Assembly: GCF_025698545.1 (NCBI RefSeq)
Contig: NC_068577.1
Coordinates: 4,851,501-4,915,500 of the forward strand
Direction: 5' to 3'
Source: Gossypium raimondii
Lineage: Eukaryota; Streptophyta; Magnoliopsida; Malvales; Malvaceae
Length of the DNA stretch: 64,000 nucleotides
Position numbers and translations under genes: made by a program. The notes beneath the pieces are model-generated. The model was not told the DNA's origin, did not search any database, and was given only the letters and a program-made list of their open reading frames with translations. Every line of letters begins with the position of its first letter. Positions within the stretch are counted from its first letter, which is position 1. Shown piece after piece: positions 34,601 through 47,834 of the stretch.

Positions 34601-35059
34601 TTTTAAATATATAAATATAAATTAATGAACTATTCAAGTTTATCTATCTTATTAATTATTATTTTGCTTTCAAAAGTTTTCACATATATGGATTAAAATT
34701 TACTGACTCTAACATGAAATTAATTATACTATAACAAGACTTTAATTTGATATATTTAATTAAATTTCATTTTACTCAGCCCGATTTTTAAAAAATTCAA
34801 ATCAATTAAAATGATAAAATAAGATTCGCCAACTTGATTAAATCAAAATTTCAATTGATTCGATCGAAGACTCAGTCATGGCACTTATTTAAAATAAAAC
34901 TTGATGAAAGTAAAACTTAACCCAAATTAAATCTTGTTAAGTATGGAAGTAAAAATGGATAATCTAAAACTTGCTCCAAATTAAAGTGTGTATTGATATA
35001 CAAGCAAATGAAAAAAGAAAATCAAATCATATATGAAGAAAAACGAAACGACGGCGTGG
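34601..35059. other. AT-rich spacer
   Basis: No recognisable gene. 34430-34880 shares text (ATTCGATCGAAGACTCA, TGACTCTAACATGAAATTA) with the dispersed repeat at 58.6-60.2 kb. Confidence 0.35.
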
Positions 35060-35260
35060 TTATGAAATGGAGCGCTTGCCGGGCTGATCGGCGACCTTCA
35101 AGGTCTTGTCGATAAGTTTCCTGGCCTTCCGGCTTCGGATCTCCACTTTAACGCTGGCGCTCTTGTCCATCTTTATGTACGGCTTATTCGGCTTTGACTT
35201 TTTCATTGCCCTTACCTTTGACTTTATTGATTCCATCAAGCTCCCCAACTGGTTCGCCAT
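35060..35260 (-). CDS. Small basic protein, 66 residues, possibly conserved in plants
   Basis: A single ATG-to-stop frame encoding a Lys/Ser-rich protein that starts MANQLGSLMESIKSKVRAM, followed by KPYIKMDKSASVKVEIRSRK and ending PGKRSIS. Base composition (GC-rich, with GCCGGGCTGATCGGCGACC) stands out sharply from the AT-rich surroundings, which supports coding. No domain, signal peptide or membrane segment is visible; the charge pattern suggests a nucleic-acid or chromatin partner, but that is only a guess. I recall similar short plant proteins annotated as unknown. It could also be a retained gene fragment. Confidence 0.5.
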   Translation of the reverse strand: MANQLGSLMESIKSKVRAMKKSKPNKPYIKMDKSASVKVEIRSRKARKLIDKTLKVADQPGKRSIS

Positions 35261-35329
35261 TGACGAACCCCCCCAATATAATCCAGAGGAAAGTATTTTT
35301 TTGATAGAAAAATGAACTGCTTGACTACA

Positions 35330-37577
35330 GTTTCTGCATTCTTTGCCTTGCCTTTTGCCTAAGACTTTGATTTCTGGAGGTTAACGAGGTTTTTATGCAG
35401 CTCTGTTTGGATAAATGGGCTGGCTTTTGAATATAATTACGATATTGCCATTGGTTCAGTGTTTCTGGCTCACTTCTTCTAAAGAAAAAAGATTAAATTC
35501 TAGTAACAGTCCCTAGACTTTATTCAGATTGTAGAATAATTCATGCACATGAATTTTAGGGGTTTGAAAGTTACGATCCAATTGATAACGATTGTTTATT
35601 GGAGAGATTATAATTCGGTTAAAATTGATTTAACGAATTCAATCGATAAATCAATTCGATTAACACTATAAAAGTCGCTCGGTTTAATGGACTTAATTAT
35701 TTGAAAAAGCAAACCCGTCATCAAAAATAACAGAAAAAAGCGAATGGTTGTTACCGATTAGATTTGCAATTCCCGAATCCACGATGTACAAGGACTAAAA
35801 TGATTCAAATTACGATATAAAGACTAATTTCATAATACGAGTAAAGTACAAAGACCATTTGTGGGATTTAACCAAAAACTCTGGCGCCAGCGGCGGTAAC
35901 TAATTTAAAATAAAAGTAAACTGATCAAGGATAAGCTTAATTTAATATTTTATGTAAATAATTTTCATTATTTATGCAGATAAGGAGATAATGAATATTT
36001 ATCCTTCTTTTTATTTTTGTTTTCTTAACAATAATTATCGAGTTAAATATGGATCGAGTTTGTGTATGATATTACTATATTATTGAAATATAAATTTTAA
36101 AAAAATGTTGTCGATATTTATAAATTATCAACTTAATCTAGTTTTAGACTTTTCATATTATATTATAAATATTTAAAATTATGTTATTAATATTCAATAT
36201 TTAATGAATTAATATATTTTAATAAAAAATAATTTTTTATGGCATATAAATTGTATAATATTTTAGACAACCTAATTTTTTTGTGAAGCTCATTTCTTCT
36301 AATTTAACTTCTTTTGCCCTCCCTTTCTAAACATTGGATGAACCTATAACTTAAACAAATAATTGGAGGGTTGAACTTGTAACAAGCAATAACAACTATA
36401 CTTGGTTTTCATTTTTTTTTTCAAACAAAATCTACAAATCAGAGCTCCATTTAGGGTAGATATGTCCACGTGCTAGGTCTGAAGGTCCGTTCAAAAAGTG
36501 AGAGGGTTTTAATAAAAATATAACCCGAAAAATGAGCTTGAGAAAAAAATAAAGCTCGTTTAGAAAATGGGTCGAGTTTTGGATAAGGTTTTTTGGCCCA
36601 GGCCTAGCCCAACCCGAATTTGCAAAAATAAAATATGTTGCTTTCCCATTGTTTTGCTGCCATTTTACTATTATGTTGCTACTATTTTGTTGTTATTGTT
36701 TGAATATTGTATAACTCTTATTTTATTGCTAATTTTGCTATTATTTTAGAGACATTTGCTTGTTAAGTTACACCTATTTTAGTGTTATTTAAGCATAAAG
36801 ATTTCTTTTAATTTATTTTTAATTTGTTAAAAAATATTTATTTGAATATTTTTAGTGTTCTTGATGTATTATGTTTATAAAAAAAACTTTAATACGAGTG
36901 AACCAAGCTGGGAACAAATTTTACTATTTTTATCTGAGTTAAGTTTGGACGAAATTTTAATCTCAAATTTTTGGATATAACTGGAGGTGACCCAACCCGG
37001 CCATATACGTCTCTAGTGTAATAAGGTCAAATTTGGACATTAGTGGGTTGGTAGTAGTTCTCCACTTCTCTAGCAATTTATATGGGGGATGGGACATTGA
37101 TTGACTAATCTTTTTACTTTTCTTAGCACACAATTGTATTATTTCAATTTCAGATTCATACAAATTTGATGATAAATTTTAGGTTTGAATTGTTTCGAGT
37201 TTAAATTATTTAAATTTGAGGCTTCAACTTTTAATCATCAAGTCATTATAGATTTAAATTTTTCCTATTTTATTAATAATGAATATTTATTAATTAAACA
37301 GATGGATATAGAAAATGTCAACTCTATTGACATTTACAATAGCTATTAATTTCATACAAAATATTAGGATTCAAAGTGTACTTATGGTATTAATAATATA
37401 TTTTATATTTTATATTATCTAATGCGTAATGTTATATATAAATATTAATTGTAAGTAATTTTATATATGAACTTTTGATTTGATTCAATTTTCATAAATC
37501 ATCAATGTTATTATCGATATAACAATATTTTACGTGTATGTGTTGTATAGACAAATAAATATATTTATTTGAACCCC
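35330..37577. other. Intergenic AT-rich DNA with one dispersed-repeat copy
   Basis: 36440-36960 is the third copy of the dispersed repeat described at 28850. Otherwise I see no gene, RNA or element with definable ends. Confidence 0.4.
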
Positions 37578-37690
37578 GTGTGTTGGCCTGATGGCCAGGG
37601 TGTTGGTCACCCCAGGTGTGATTTGGGTTTGAGTCATGCTAGTCACATTACTGTTAGGACTTTGCCCTCATCTTGTAATTCACAAAAAAA
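37578..37690 (+). mobile_element. tRNA-derived SINE-like element
   Basis: Begins GTGTGTTGGCCTGATGGCC (A-box-like) followed by GGGTGTTGGTCACCCCAGG and GGTTTGAGTCATGCTAG (B-box-like, compare GGTTCRANNCC), then a short body ending in an A-run at 37683-37690. This layout is typical of short plant SINEs with a tRNA-like RNA polymerase III promoter. Target-site duplications were not found. Confidence 0.55.
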
Positions 37691-40600
37691 AGTTATATTG
37701 ATCTAGTGTAAAAATAAATTAATGTATTTATTTCTTTAAATGTGTATAATTTAATGGGATAAATTGCAAAACTATACATGAACTTTAATTTTATGTAATT
37801 TTATACGTAAAATTTCAATTTGATCCAAATCTCACAAATTATTAATACAATTGTTGATATATCATTATTTTAGTTTAGATATTGCATGTACAAATAATTA
37901 TATTTATCCAATATAAAAACAAATTGATGTATTTATCTCTTCAAATGTGTATGATTAAATCAAAATTAAATTTTTCATGTGTATAAAGACAATAGAGCCA
38001 TTTCCTAGTAAGTTATAGGAAAAGTAGAGAGTTTTATAAAAACATTAATTTTGATTCAATAGTGATACAATCGATTTTTTATTAGATAAATATAATTATT
38101 AGTGTATATAATATATAACCATAAAATAATATTATATGAATGTCGGTGTTAATAACTTATAATATTTAAATCAAATAAAATTTTAATGTATAAAATTGCG
38201 ATATAAAAATTTCATATATTACATTACACATTTCACCAAATTTACTTATCCATTTGCTTTTAACATCAAAGGGGAAGAAATAAAAAAAGGAAGAGGATTT
38301 CTTTTTGTTCTTTTTCTTCTCATGTTGTATTTTCTTGGTTTTAAATTATAAGTTTGGGGTTCAATTCTTTCATTTTTTTCTTCATCCTTTCTCAAGAGTT
38401 TTATTTCTCAAGCTTTAAATGATTTTTTCTTTTGTTTTAGAACCATAAAATAAGGAGACATTCGAACATCAACGATGAGTGTGAGTTTAGGATTGGGGTT
38501 CCATTCGTAGTTAGTGGTAGAGTCAGGATGTTAATCTTGGGAGGGTCATACTAAAATTAGATGTGTTACGTAAAAATATTTTTTTTCCTATAACATATAT
38601 TATGTATGTTAATTATACTACAAAACATTAGATAAAATTTTTGTTTCATATTATATTTTCAAATATATAATCTCCACAACTTGCAAGTGGGGACGACTAC
38701 AAAGAGAAGAGATGAGGAAAGTAGTGTGTGCCAAGAGTGGGGACGACTTTTTTCATATTTCAATTTTAAGAAGATTTTTATCAAGAATAATTTTTTTAAT
38801 ATTATTTGGGAAGGCCAGGGAGAAATTGAAAAATCTTAGAACCCAATCTCTTTGATTTGAAAAGAAGATTGTTTTATGTTTGTGCTTCGCATTTTTAACA
38901 ACGTAAACAACTCATGTTTCTATTCATCTAACTTTCTTTTGGGAACAAATCATATCACTACCAACGTATTAAGAGTGTATTTGGTTGAATAGAAAAACGA
39001 AAGAATCAGAGAAAAGAAAGGAAAAATGAAAAGAAAATGAATTTTAAGTATATTTGGTAGAGAAAAAAAGTGGTAAACATCAATCCTTCAATATTAGAAT
39101 GACGAGAGGAGAGAAAATGCGAGAAATGTGTATGTTAGTTTAAAATTATGCATTTTTCAAATATTTTATTTTCTTACCTCTCATTTTTCATCTTTATCGG
39201 AAAGAAAAAGTAATTTTCTTTCTATTTGTCCATCTCTTTTACCATGCACACTAATAAAAAAAAAATTATGTTTTTATCCTTCTCTTTCCTATCCCTTCAA
39301 TTTTCCATCTTTTCAAAAAAAATTTCACCCTACTATAAGCAAAACCTAAATGAGTTCCGTCATTGATATCTGATCAAAATAAAGAGAGAAATTGTAGTGG
39401 CAGATGGCCTTAGTGTGGCCACTAGGTTCCATTGCCTAGATTTTTATACGTTTGAACTCTGTCTACCTTATAAGGGGGTGAAGATCAAACATTTGGATGG
39501 AAGTTCTTTCATGGCTGATGTCTCCAGCAATTTATGGTGGGGGATGTGACATTGATGGACTAATGGACAGATTCCGAATCATTTTACTTTTTTCAGTCCA
39601 CACTTGGTGGGTTTTTTTAAAAATTAATAATAGTAAAATTATAAAAAATAGTAAAAAATTAATTTAATTTTAAAAAAATTATAAATATATTAACTATTAA
39701 AATAATAAAATTATATTTTTATTATCGTAAAAATATATAATTTAATTCTGACCCCAAAATTTTTTTTCCAGCTCCGCTATTGTTTACACCCCATAATTTT
39801 ATTATTTCAATTCATAAAAATGCTTACTAATTGCTTCATTAATGTTCTTCCTTTCAATTAATTTAATTTTCTTTTATTAAATTTTGACTTCAACCTTTTA
39901 AGAAATTGGAATTTTTAAGAAACTTAATGATATCAAATTTTTTATAGAATATAATATATGAAAATTTAATTTTGATTTAATTGTTTATATTTAAAATAAA
40001 ATTATATTAATTATTTCTATATATTAAATAAATATAATTATTTATATATAATATATAATCATAAAATAATGTCATATAAATAATATTAGTAATTTATAAA
40101 ATCGAATTAAATTAAATTAAAATATTAAACTGCATGAATGAAAGTTCATATATTACCATCCATATTTGACCAATACATCCATCTTTTTACAGGGAAGAAA
40201 TTAAAAAGAAGAGGATTTTTTCCTTTTCTTTCTATTCTTTGATTTTATTAGTTTTGAATCATAAGTTTGGATCTTGTTCGGATAATATAGACATCATATA
40301 TATAATATGATTAACTATATATTTTTATTTATTATTATAAAATGTTATCTCAAATTAAAAGTGATTTAATTGGTTAAGGTTTATTAATTTCGATTATTAA
40401 ATAAAGCATGGGCCGAATATATATAGATTCTCATGCATTGAAATAGTCAGGGACATTTTGTTTGTTTTGAGGTTAATTTGACTTTGGCATTTAGACACAC
40501 TTAGTGGATAGATTCTGGTGGAGCAACTCAAATCAAATTACCGAAAGGCAAATGATAGTAAAAGATACATCTACGAAGATAACAATAATTCGATAGAAGT

Positions 40601-41674
40601 TGAAGGAATAAGTACTTTTAGATTTTTATTATTAAAGATAAGATTTTATTTGGATTTAAACGAGACCGTTTTTTAGGTGAAACTTAATTTACAAATTCGC
40701 TTATTCTTATTTACTTGAAAATGTAAAATTTAGTCTATTTAATAGTTCAGATTTGGTTGATTTCAGTTCTTTCTCAAATAACGATAATCTATATTTACTT
40801 AATCCATTATTGCATACTATTATAATAGGTAAGAGGCATTAATTAAGATTAGGTTATATCTCCAAAAGAAAAATTGAGAGACTTATGCCCGATGATGCTC
40901 TTGATCCCTTTGATTTTTCAAATAATCTGAAAGACTTTTTTGGTGAAAATAAATGTTAAAATTTTAATCTCGCTACTAAGATTATTTTTAAGATTAGAGT
41001 TATTCGATCACTACGGGTTTGAATTATTTTGAAGTTTAAATATTTCAAGTTCTAATTATTTTGGATTATTTATTTAAGTCCTTCTGAAATCAAACTCAGA
41101 TTAATTCAAGTTTAAATTCAACCTAGCGATTTTCGTAACGAAATTAAATTGAGATTGAATTGGGTTTTGGGTTTGATTGGTTTAAATGAAGTGCTGTAAA
41201 AGAAGATGGGAACATTCACCAAAACCTAGATTAGGGGAAAAAGCCAGGAGCAGAAGCAAATATAAAATGAAACTAAAAAGACCAGAAACAACGGCAGGGC
41301 ATCTCTCTTTTTCCTGGGTTTGGGTTTTTTCGATAGGTATTTGAACAGAAATGGCGCAACCACGGTGTCGTTCCTGCTTTCGTATGAAGGATTTAGGCAA
41401 TGCATGGTAAGTGTTCACTAAAATGCCACAGTCAAAGTTACTTGGTAAACTCGCACAAACAGAACAATAAAGCTCCGACATTGTTGGTTAAAGCGGAAAT
41501 TTGGCCATGTACAAGAGCATATGGGGAACATGAATCCCATCTTTAATTCCTTCGCCAATAAACAAAACATTACTGCTAAGCACCCTTCTTTTCATTAACA
41601 AAATACATTTCTAGAAAAAGCCCAACAGAAGGGCTTCTCTTTACAAAATAAAACACCCACATTCTTGAAACCTC
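37691..41674. other. Intergenic AT-rich DNA
   Basis: About 4 kb without a recognisable gene. 38973-39348 has TAA at both ends and a GTGTATTTGGTTGAATAG start, so it may be another MITE, but its ends pair poorly. 41182-41674 probably includes the 3' UTR of the EVE-domain gene. Confidence 0.35.
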
Positions 41675-42133
41675 TTAATCGTCGCCAATATCAATGCCGT
41701 CCCCTTCGAACCCATTACCCAATTCACAGATCCTCTCCCAAACCTTCTCCGGCACCGGCAAAACCGACAGCCTCGGCTGTCTAAACATGACAAACCCTTT
41801 CAACTCCCCATCCTGTTTCATGTCCTTTAAGTCCACTTGCCTCCTCATCTCCCCCACCGCTTTCACATCCACCACCACCTCGCTGTTTTTATCTCCGCCC
41901 TCCGCTGCGTACCATTCCCTAACCACGCTGACCACCCCCACGACGCGGCGAGCGGTGGCGCCCGAGTGGTAGAAGAAACAGAGATCACCCACCTTCATGG
42001 ACTTGAGGTGCTTCTGGGCTTGCTTGTTCTTCACACCGTCCCATTTGGTTACACCTCCGTTTGCGGCTTGGTCTTCCCATGACCACTCCCCTGGTTCCGT
42101 TTTCAGCAGCCAGTACTGCTTCCCTTTCACCAT
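41675..42133 (-). CDS. THYN1: EVE-domain protein, thymocyte nuclear protein 1 (THYN1)-like
   Basis: A 152-residue intronless protein that is essentially one EVE domain (PUA-like fold). Hallmarks: YWLLKTEPGEWSWED at residues 7-21, WDGVKNKQAQKHLKSMKVGD with the conserved VKN-Q pattern, LCFFYHSGATARRVVGVV, and the C-terminal FVMFRQPRLSVLPVPEKVW. EVE domains bind modified bases in DNA or RNA; the plant role is not established. The start is chosen because MVKGKQYWLLKTEP begins the domain directly and the frame is closed just upstream. Animal THYN1 has a longer N-terminal tail, absent here. GC-rich codon use and an intact frame suggest a working gene. Confidence 0.92.
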   Translation of the reverse strand: MVKGKQYWLLKTEPGEWSWEDQAANGGVTKWDGVKNKQAQKHLKSMKVGDLCFFYHSGATARRVVGVVSVVREWYAAEGGDKNSEVVVDVKAVGEMRRQVDLKDMKQDGELKGFVMFRQPRLSVLPVPEKVWERICELGNGFEGDGIDIGDD

Positions 42134-42701
42134 ATTTTAAACGGATTTTCTAGTGAATATAACGAAGAAAAGAAAATCACTTCGGGTCCTTTGGGATTCT
42201 TTCAATTCTTCGTGGATTCAAGGGTTTTGTATAGTTGATCGAATGGCGCGAATGCTTGGCGCCATTATGAGGGTTGGTACAGGCCAAATCAATGGTTTAT
42301 GGTAGTAATAATGCAAGATTTGCCAGTACCCCCCAAGGCCCAAAAGAAAATAAGAGTTTAAAAATCCAGCAATTTCATATTGGTACTAGCAGAGAGGAAA
42401 TTTAAATTTAAAATTTGAAGAAAATATTATTGAAAAGATAATTACAAATTTTAAAATAATTATTTCATAATTAATTCAAATTATTTGATGAATTTAACAA
42501 AATGTTAGGATCAAGGTAGTCAGTACCATACCGTACCATCTTTTTACTAATACTAGTATGTATCAATAACGATCTGTTTTAATATACCGTTCTAGATTTA
42601 TCACTATTTTTGAAAGATATTTGATATGTGTATATACAAAAATTATAAAAAAAAACAAATAATGAGATTAAATAAATATCAAATATATATAAAATACTCA
42701 T
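42134..42701. other. Upstream region of the EVE gene and repeat remnant
   Basis: The first ~150 bp should hold the EVE-gene promoter and leader. From about 42500 a repeat with GTACCATACCGTACCATC begins; it is interrupted by solo LTR 2 and seems to resume after 44675. Confidence 0.4.
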
Positions 42702-44674
42702 TGTCGAAATTATTTTTTATTTTTGGAAAAAAAAACAAAAATTAGTTGTCGACTTAAAAAAAAAACAAAAATTGGGAGTCGCCACCAATCTTTTATTAAG
42801 GTGTGATTGGATCACCTAAAAAATAGCTTTGGTCTACGAGTTTTAGAAAAACGGATTCGGGAGTCAGTTACATACGAGGAAGGATTAACACCCTTGTAAC
42901 GCCCAAAAATTGGTACCAAATTGATTAATTAATGTCTTAAAGTCGAGAGTTTAAAAAAAAATACTATCCTTAAATAAATGAAATTATTTATTAAGTCTTT
43001 CTCTTTTTGAAAAGAAAAATATCACACCAATGCGTTAGGGCACAACATTTTATTCTCTTCAAGATGAGTTGGTCCAAAAACTCAGATAATAAAATTTAAG
43101 AAAATATTTAATTGTTTAAAATTTATGAAGAAATCGCATTAATACGTTAGGGCACGATTTCTTAAAATCCCAAACATTCAATATTTCCTTTATATATATA
43201 TATATTTTTTAAAAATCTTTATCTCGAGAAATCAACGTGTCACATCCAATACATTAGGACACAACACATTGAATTCCCGATGACAAGTTTTATTTTGTTT
43301 GATTAAAGAACAATCCTCGATTGTTAGATTTTACGAAGAAAATCGAAACCTAATAAGTTAGGGCTCAATTTTCTTGAAAATCCTAAATACGAGTATTATC
43401 TTTATTTTGAAAATTTTCATTTTAAATTGAGTAAAAGATAATGTAATGTTATCATGTATGTATAAATATCGTGATAACAAATACAATAGTAATAAATACA
43501 ACAATGGCATAGAAATAATATAAACAAATAAATAAATAAATAAAATAAATCAATAACATGCAAAGCATCAAATAAATGAACTAAATAAAAAAACATGCTT
43601 TTAAAATATAAATGAAAACATAAATTGATAAACAAAAGATGGAAATAAACAAAAAATATAAAGAGAAAAAGGGTACAAAATATATACATGTACATATATA
43701 AAAAAACTATATACATATATATAGATTATAAAAAGATAATTACATATATATATAAACAAATAATAATTACATATATTAAAATTAATTAATTTAGAAAAAT
43801 ATCTATATAAAAAATTTATGAAGAATAATATAAGAAAACATACGTATATACATATTTATCAAAGAAAAAATATATAAAAGTATATATATATATGCATATA
43901 AAAGTTAGGAAATAAAAATGTATATGTATATAAAATGTAAATGTATGTATATATGTATATAAATGTTATGCAAATATAATATGTGCATGTGTTTATAAAA
44001 GTTTTTAAACAAATATGCATGTATATATATTATTGTAAAAAAAATATGCGTATGTGTATATATAGTAATAATAATAATAATGATAATGATAACAATAATA
44101 ATAATAGCTTAATAACAAGAAAATCAAATTTAATAAAAATAAATAATAAATAAAAAAAGACTAAATCGAGCTTTGACATAAATTCTGGGCCAAAATCCGC
44201 AAATAAATGAAGTCAAAAAGACCCTATTGAACACGCCAAAGAAAATAAATATGCAAGAGAAAGAGAAATTTGAGGGAATACTCTTAAGAATTATTATTAC
44301 TCCCAACTTCCCTCCCTTACAATGAAGGGAGAGGCCTCTATTTATAGTTGAGCTTTCCCAAATCTAACGGTACAGATCAATTAAATCAACGGCTAAAATT
44401 AAAGGGTATCTACAAATTAAATCTTTAAGATTACAAAATCATATCTTCTAAGATTGCATATATCATATCTAAGATCATATCTAAGATCATATCTAAGATT
44501 GCATATCCTTGAAGATTATGTTTCCATAAGCTTGTAGATGGACCTTCAACCTTTTCAAGTAATGAGCCATTTCGATCGGGCCAAATGATATAATTTTGTA
44601 CTGGGCTTAGACTTTGTTTTATTATTTTGGGTTTATTATTTTTTTGTGAGCTTGGGCTAAAATTGGGTATTACA
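42702..44674 (+). mobile_element. Solo LTR 2, TSD CTCAT
   Basis: A 1973 bp LTR from TGTCGAAATT to GGGTATTACA with perfect CTCAT flanks (42697-42701, 44675-44679). Shares with solo LTR 1 the block GAGTCGCCACCAATC, GGTGTGATTGGATCACCT and TACGAGGAAGGATTA. CTATTTATAG at about 44337 is a plausible TATA box. There are no internal domains. Contains AT microsatellites and a TCATATCTAAGA tandem (44464-44500). Confidence 0.85.
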
Positions 44675-45275
44675 CTCATAAAAGTAAAGCTTTGGTTGGA
44701 GTGGTAAAGAAAAGATTTTAAAAATGTTGCATGTAAATTTTATGAAATCAAAAAAATATAAAATATTCGTCAATTATTTAAAAAATTTTAGGTAATCTTT
44801 GAAAACCACCTAATAATTAGATTTTGGTGTAATTATTTGTAATTACACAAAAGTGACATGTTATGGAAAAAATTCTTATATTATAAATCCTGAAAATTTT
44901 CTAAAGTTATGACTAAAAAACTATTATAAAAATAATTTATTATTATAATATATATAAAGTTATGGCCAAGTATGGATATAACCTATTTATTTGTTCATTT
45001 TATATGTTGTAAAATAATATTTTATTCATAAAAAATTATAATGTTTTATTATAACTTATTTATAAAAATAAATTTCTAAAGTTATAGGAAAATATATTAT
45101 TTATAAGAAGTGTTATAAAAATTTTCTATAAAGGTTATATGTTATAAATTTTATATTATTTTTACTTAATTTACGTATTATAAAAAGAGATTTAACCTTA
45201 TCATAAGTCTTTCGTCAAATTAAGTTCATATAAGTTTTTATAATTAAAGCTACAAACTATTTGAACTGTGAATTC

Positions 45276-45700
45276 AAATATTATAAGGTTGATGTTAATT
45301 ATGCAAATAGAAAATGTTTTCTTGCACCATATCGTAATGTATGATACCATTTAAGAGAATGGTGCTAGACACAAGCACCATAGACAACTTGCAAACTCTT
45401 TAATTTCGGGCATTTGAGGCTTCGAAATGTGGTTGATAAGACAATTGTTATTTTAAAAAACATTTCTCATATTAACATCACCTTAGTATAACATAAAAAT
45501 CAAGATTGGATTGTACTAGCATGTTGCATATTTCAAAACTTCAATCATAAGGGGAATTAAGACAATCCACACTTTGTAAAATACATTGAAGAAGAAGATT
45601 TTGATAATTTTAATGATGCGGATTCAAATTTATATGATGATGAACTTGGTCGAGAACCAACATATATTAAAGAGATAATAGCCCAACAAATATGAACTAC
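45276..45700 (+). pseudogene. HARBI1-like (PIF/Harbinger) transposase C-terminal remnant
   Basis: Read across several stops and shifts, the plus strand gives YANRKCFLAPYRNV, YHLREW, LFNFGHLRLRNVVDKTIVIL, IVLACCIFQNF and DDELGREPTYIKEIIAQQI. These follow the order of the plant DDE_Tnp_4/HARBI1 family (consensus FLAPYRNVRYHL, RHASLRNVVERTFGVLK, ACCILHNFI). The final catalytic Glu region is within this span, but the frame is interrupted, so it is non-functional. CAAACACGCC near 45960 could be its right terminus; the left terminus was not found. Confidence 0.72.
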
Positions 45701-47226
45701 AACAATTGGATAAAATTGCTTATGTTTTTACTTTTCTTGCTATCTTTTAGTAAATGTATTACGGCTACATTTTAGACTAACATAACATATATGTTGATTT
45801 TATTTTATTTTTGTTACTTGTTTAGAAATTATTTTATTGTACTAATAATTTTTATAGCAATTGATATTTTAAAATATAAATTATGTAACTGTGTAATTAC
45901 AACTTGTACTACTAAACATGACACCGGAAGTATGATGTAATTATATCTTGTATTAGTCAAACACGCCTAAAGAAATTACAATTCTTTGTAATTACTGTGC
46001 TATCCAAACTTTCATTAAACAAACTTACCCTTAATAAACTTTACAAATATAATCCATCACTAAACAAACTTAAAATAAACAAGTGAAATAATTATTTCAT
46101 AAATTAAATAATAACATCATCTCATATTATGCATATAACAATCCATAACTCAACAAATCCAAAATAAATAATAAAATTTAAATTTAAAATATATTTAAAT
46201 TTTTGTACAAATAAATAATAAAAAAATAAAAATAAAAATTTAATTTAATTTTTTAGGTACCGACCAATACATCATATTCCGACTAGTACCAACTGGAATT
46301 TGTACCAAAACGAAACCTAAAATTCTACAGGAATGCCAATAAAAGCAGTATTGGAACAAAATTAACTACCACAGTCTCTCTCTAGTCCTACCATGTGAAC
46401 TGCTATTTTCCCGATATAGCGAGTGAAACTCATTACTACTCAAACAAATATCAACAACCTTAATTTCTAATGTATTTAACTCATTTATTAAATGAGAATA
46501 TACATGATCAAGTAACATTGAAAACTACTTTATGAATAGATTGAGATAGTAAGTGATATATAAATATAGTTTACAAATATCCTTTTATGGTTAAATTTAT
46601 TATAACTGGGTATTTTGCGCCTTCTAGGGCAAATTTGAATTTCTTATCGTTAAAAACAAAGAAAAGCTATTAATAAATAAGATGTGAAACATTTCAAAAA
46701 CAATTATTAGCAGAAAGCATTAAAAAAAGAAGAAGAAAGGAGCAGAGATACTGGCATAGAAAATGGGTGTCAAAGACACAAATCAAACAAAATAAGTTGA
46801 TGGAACGTTCCAACCTCAACCAACAAATATCTTCGACTCCATCAATCACGTTATACCAAGTGCTATTTTACATATCAAATGTCAAATATTATATCTGAAG
46901 TTATGAAAGAAATTCAAAATATTTTCAGTCTAACCTTCACTCCACCTTCGGAACTTATCATTTGAGTTTCCTAAGCAATTAGAAGTCAATTTTACGAATT
47001 CAAATTCCCAAATCAATGATACTTTGAAGACTTACTATATTGAAATAGAGAGTCAGAGAAAAATGACATAGCATACACATGCTTCATGTTGTGGTGAAGG
47101 CAAGCCTATTCTCTTAAAGACATAAACAAGGACTATAATGCACTTTTTAAGACATAAAAGTCAAGATTGTAAATGCACATTTTGGAAAAAGGGCTAGAAA
47201 TTAAAATATTATAATAAAGGGATTAA
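45701..47226. other. AT-rich DNA with old repeat pieces
   Basis: 46250-46320 carries ACCGACCAATACATCATATT and GTACCAACTGG, matching in style the repeat broken by solo LTR 2. No gene recognised. Confidence 0.35.
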
Positions 47227-47371
47227 GGGTGAGTTTGGGTGGGCAATTGGGTGCGGTGCTTTTAGCTTACTTTTTGTCTCACGCTACAGTATTATTACAA
47301 TATCTAATCTCATCTTCACCATTGTTTTTACACTAACAACAAGTAAATGCACTACCCATTTAAACATACCC
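47227..47371 (+). mobile_element. Tourist-like MITE, TSD TAA
   Basis: A 145 bp element flanked by TAA (47224-47226, 47372-47374). The ends are imperfect inverted repeats (GGGTGAGTTTGGGTGGG; other side GGGTATGTTTAAATGGG). Same family as 1974-2147, which is inverted. Confidence 0.72.
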
Positions 47372-47834
47372 TAAATCAACCAAAAACCGATCATATTTGA
47401 TACAAATAATATTTACATGATATATTAGTTAACACTCATGTGTCATAAAACAAATTTGATATTTTATACACTTGATTTTTTGTTTCAACATGGGAATAAA
47501 TAAAATATAAACATATTTGGAGATGATATTTAAATGTCACTTATATTATCACTTTTTAATAATTACACTTTTTTTAGTTTTTCTTCTTCTTTATTTTCAC
47601 TTTCAAAAAGTAATTTTTATTTTATTTTAAAATTTTGAAAAGAGGTTTGATAAATAAAATAAAATTTTGTTTTCAATAATGAAAACATGAGAAAATGTTT
47701 GGTAATTCTTATTTTTATAATAAAATCATGTGAAATAAAATCAAATTTTTTGTGTTTATATGGATTTGAATATTGATACTAGATTTAATATTTGAAAAAT
47801 AATTGAAGAAAAAAGCGAGAGATTTTTTTGCATT

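Noticed and set aside
37578-37690. A true tRNA gene
   Set aside because: A- and B-box-like sequences are present, but no cloverleaf or anticodon stem can be formed; a SINE is the better reading.
41182-41481. 99-codon minus-strand frame downstream of the EVE gene
   Set aside because: No domain or family similarity recognised; its hydrophobic C-terminus comes from AT-rich DNA, and the region fits 3' UTR or intergenic sequence.
43417-43716. 99-codon minus-strand membrane-like frame
   Set aside because: AT-rich LTR sequence that gives artificial Phe/Ile/Tyr runs, not a transmembrane protein.
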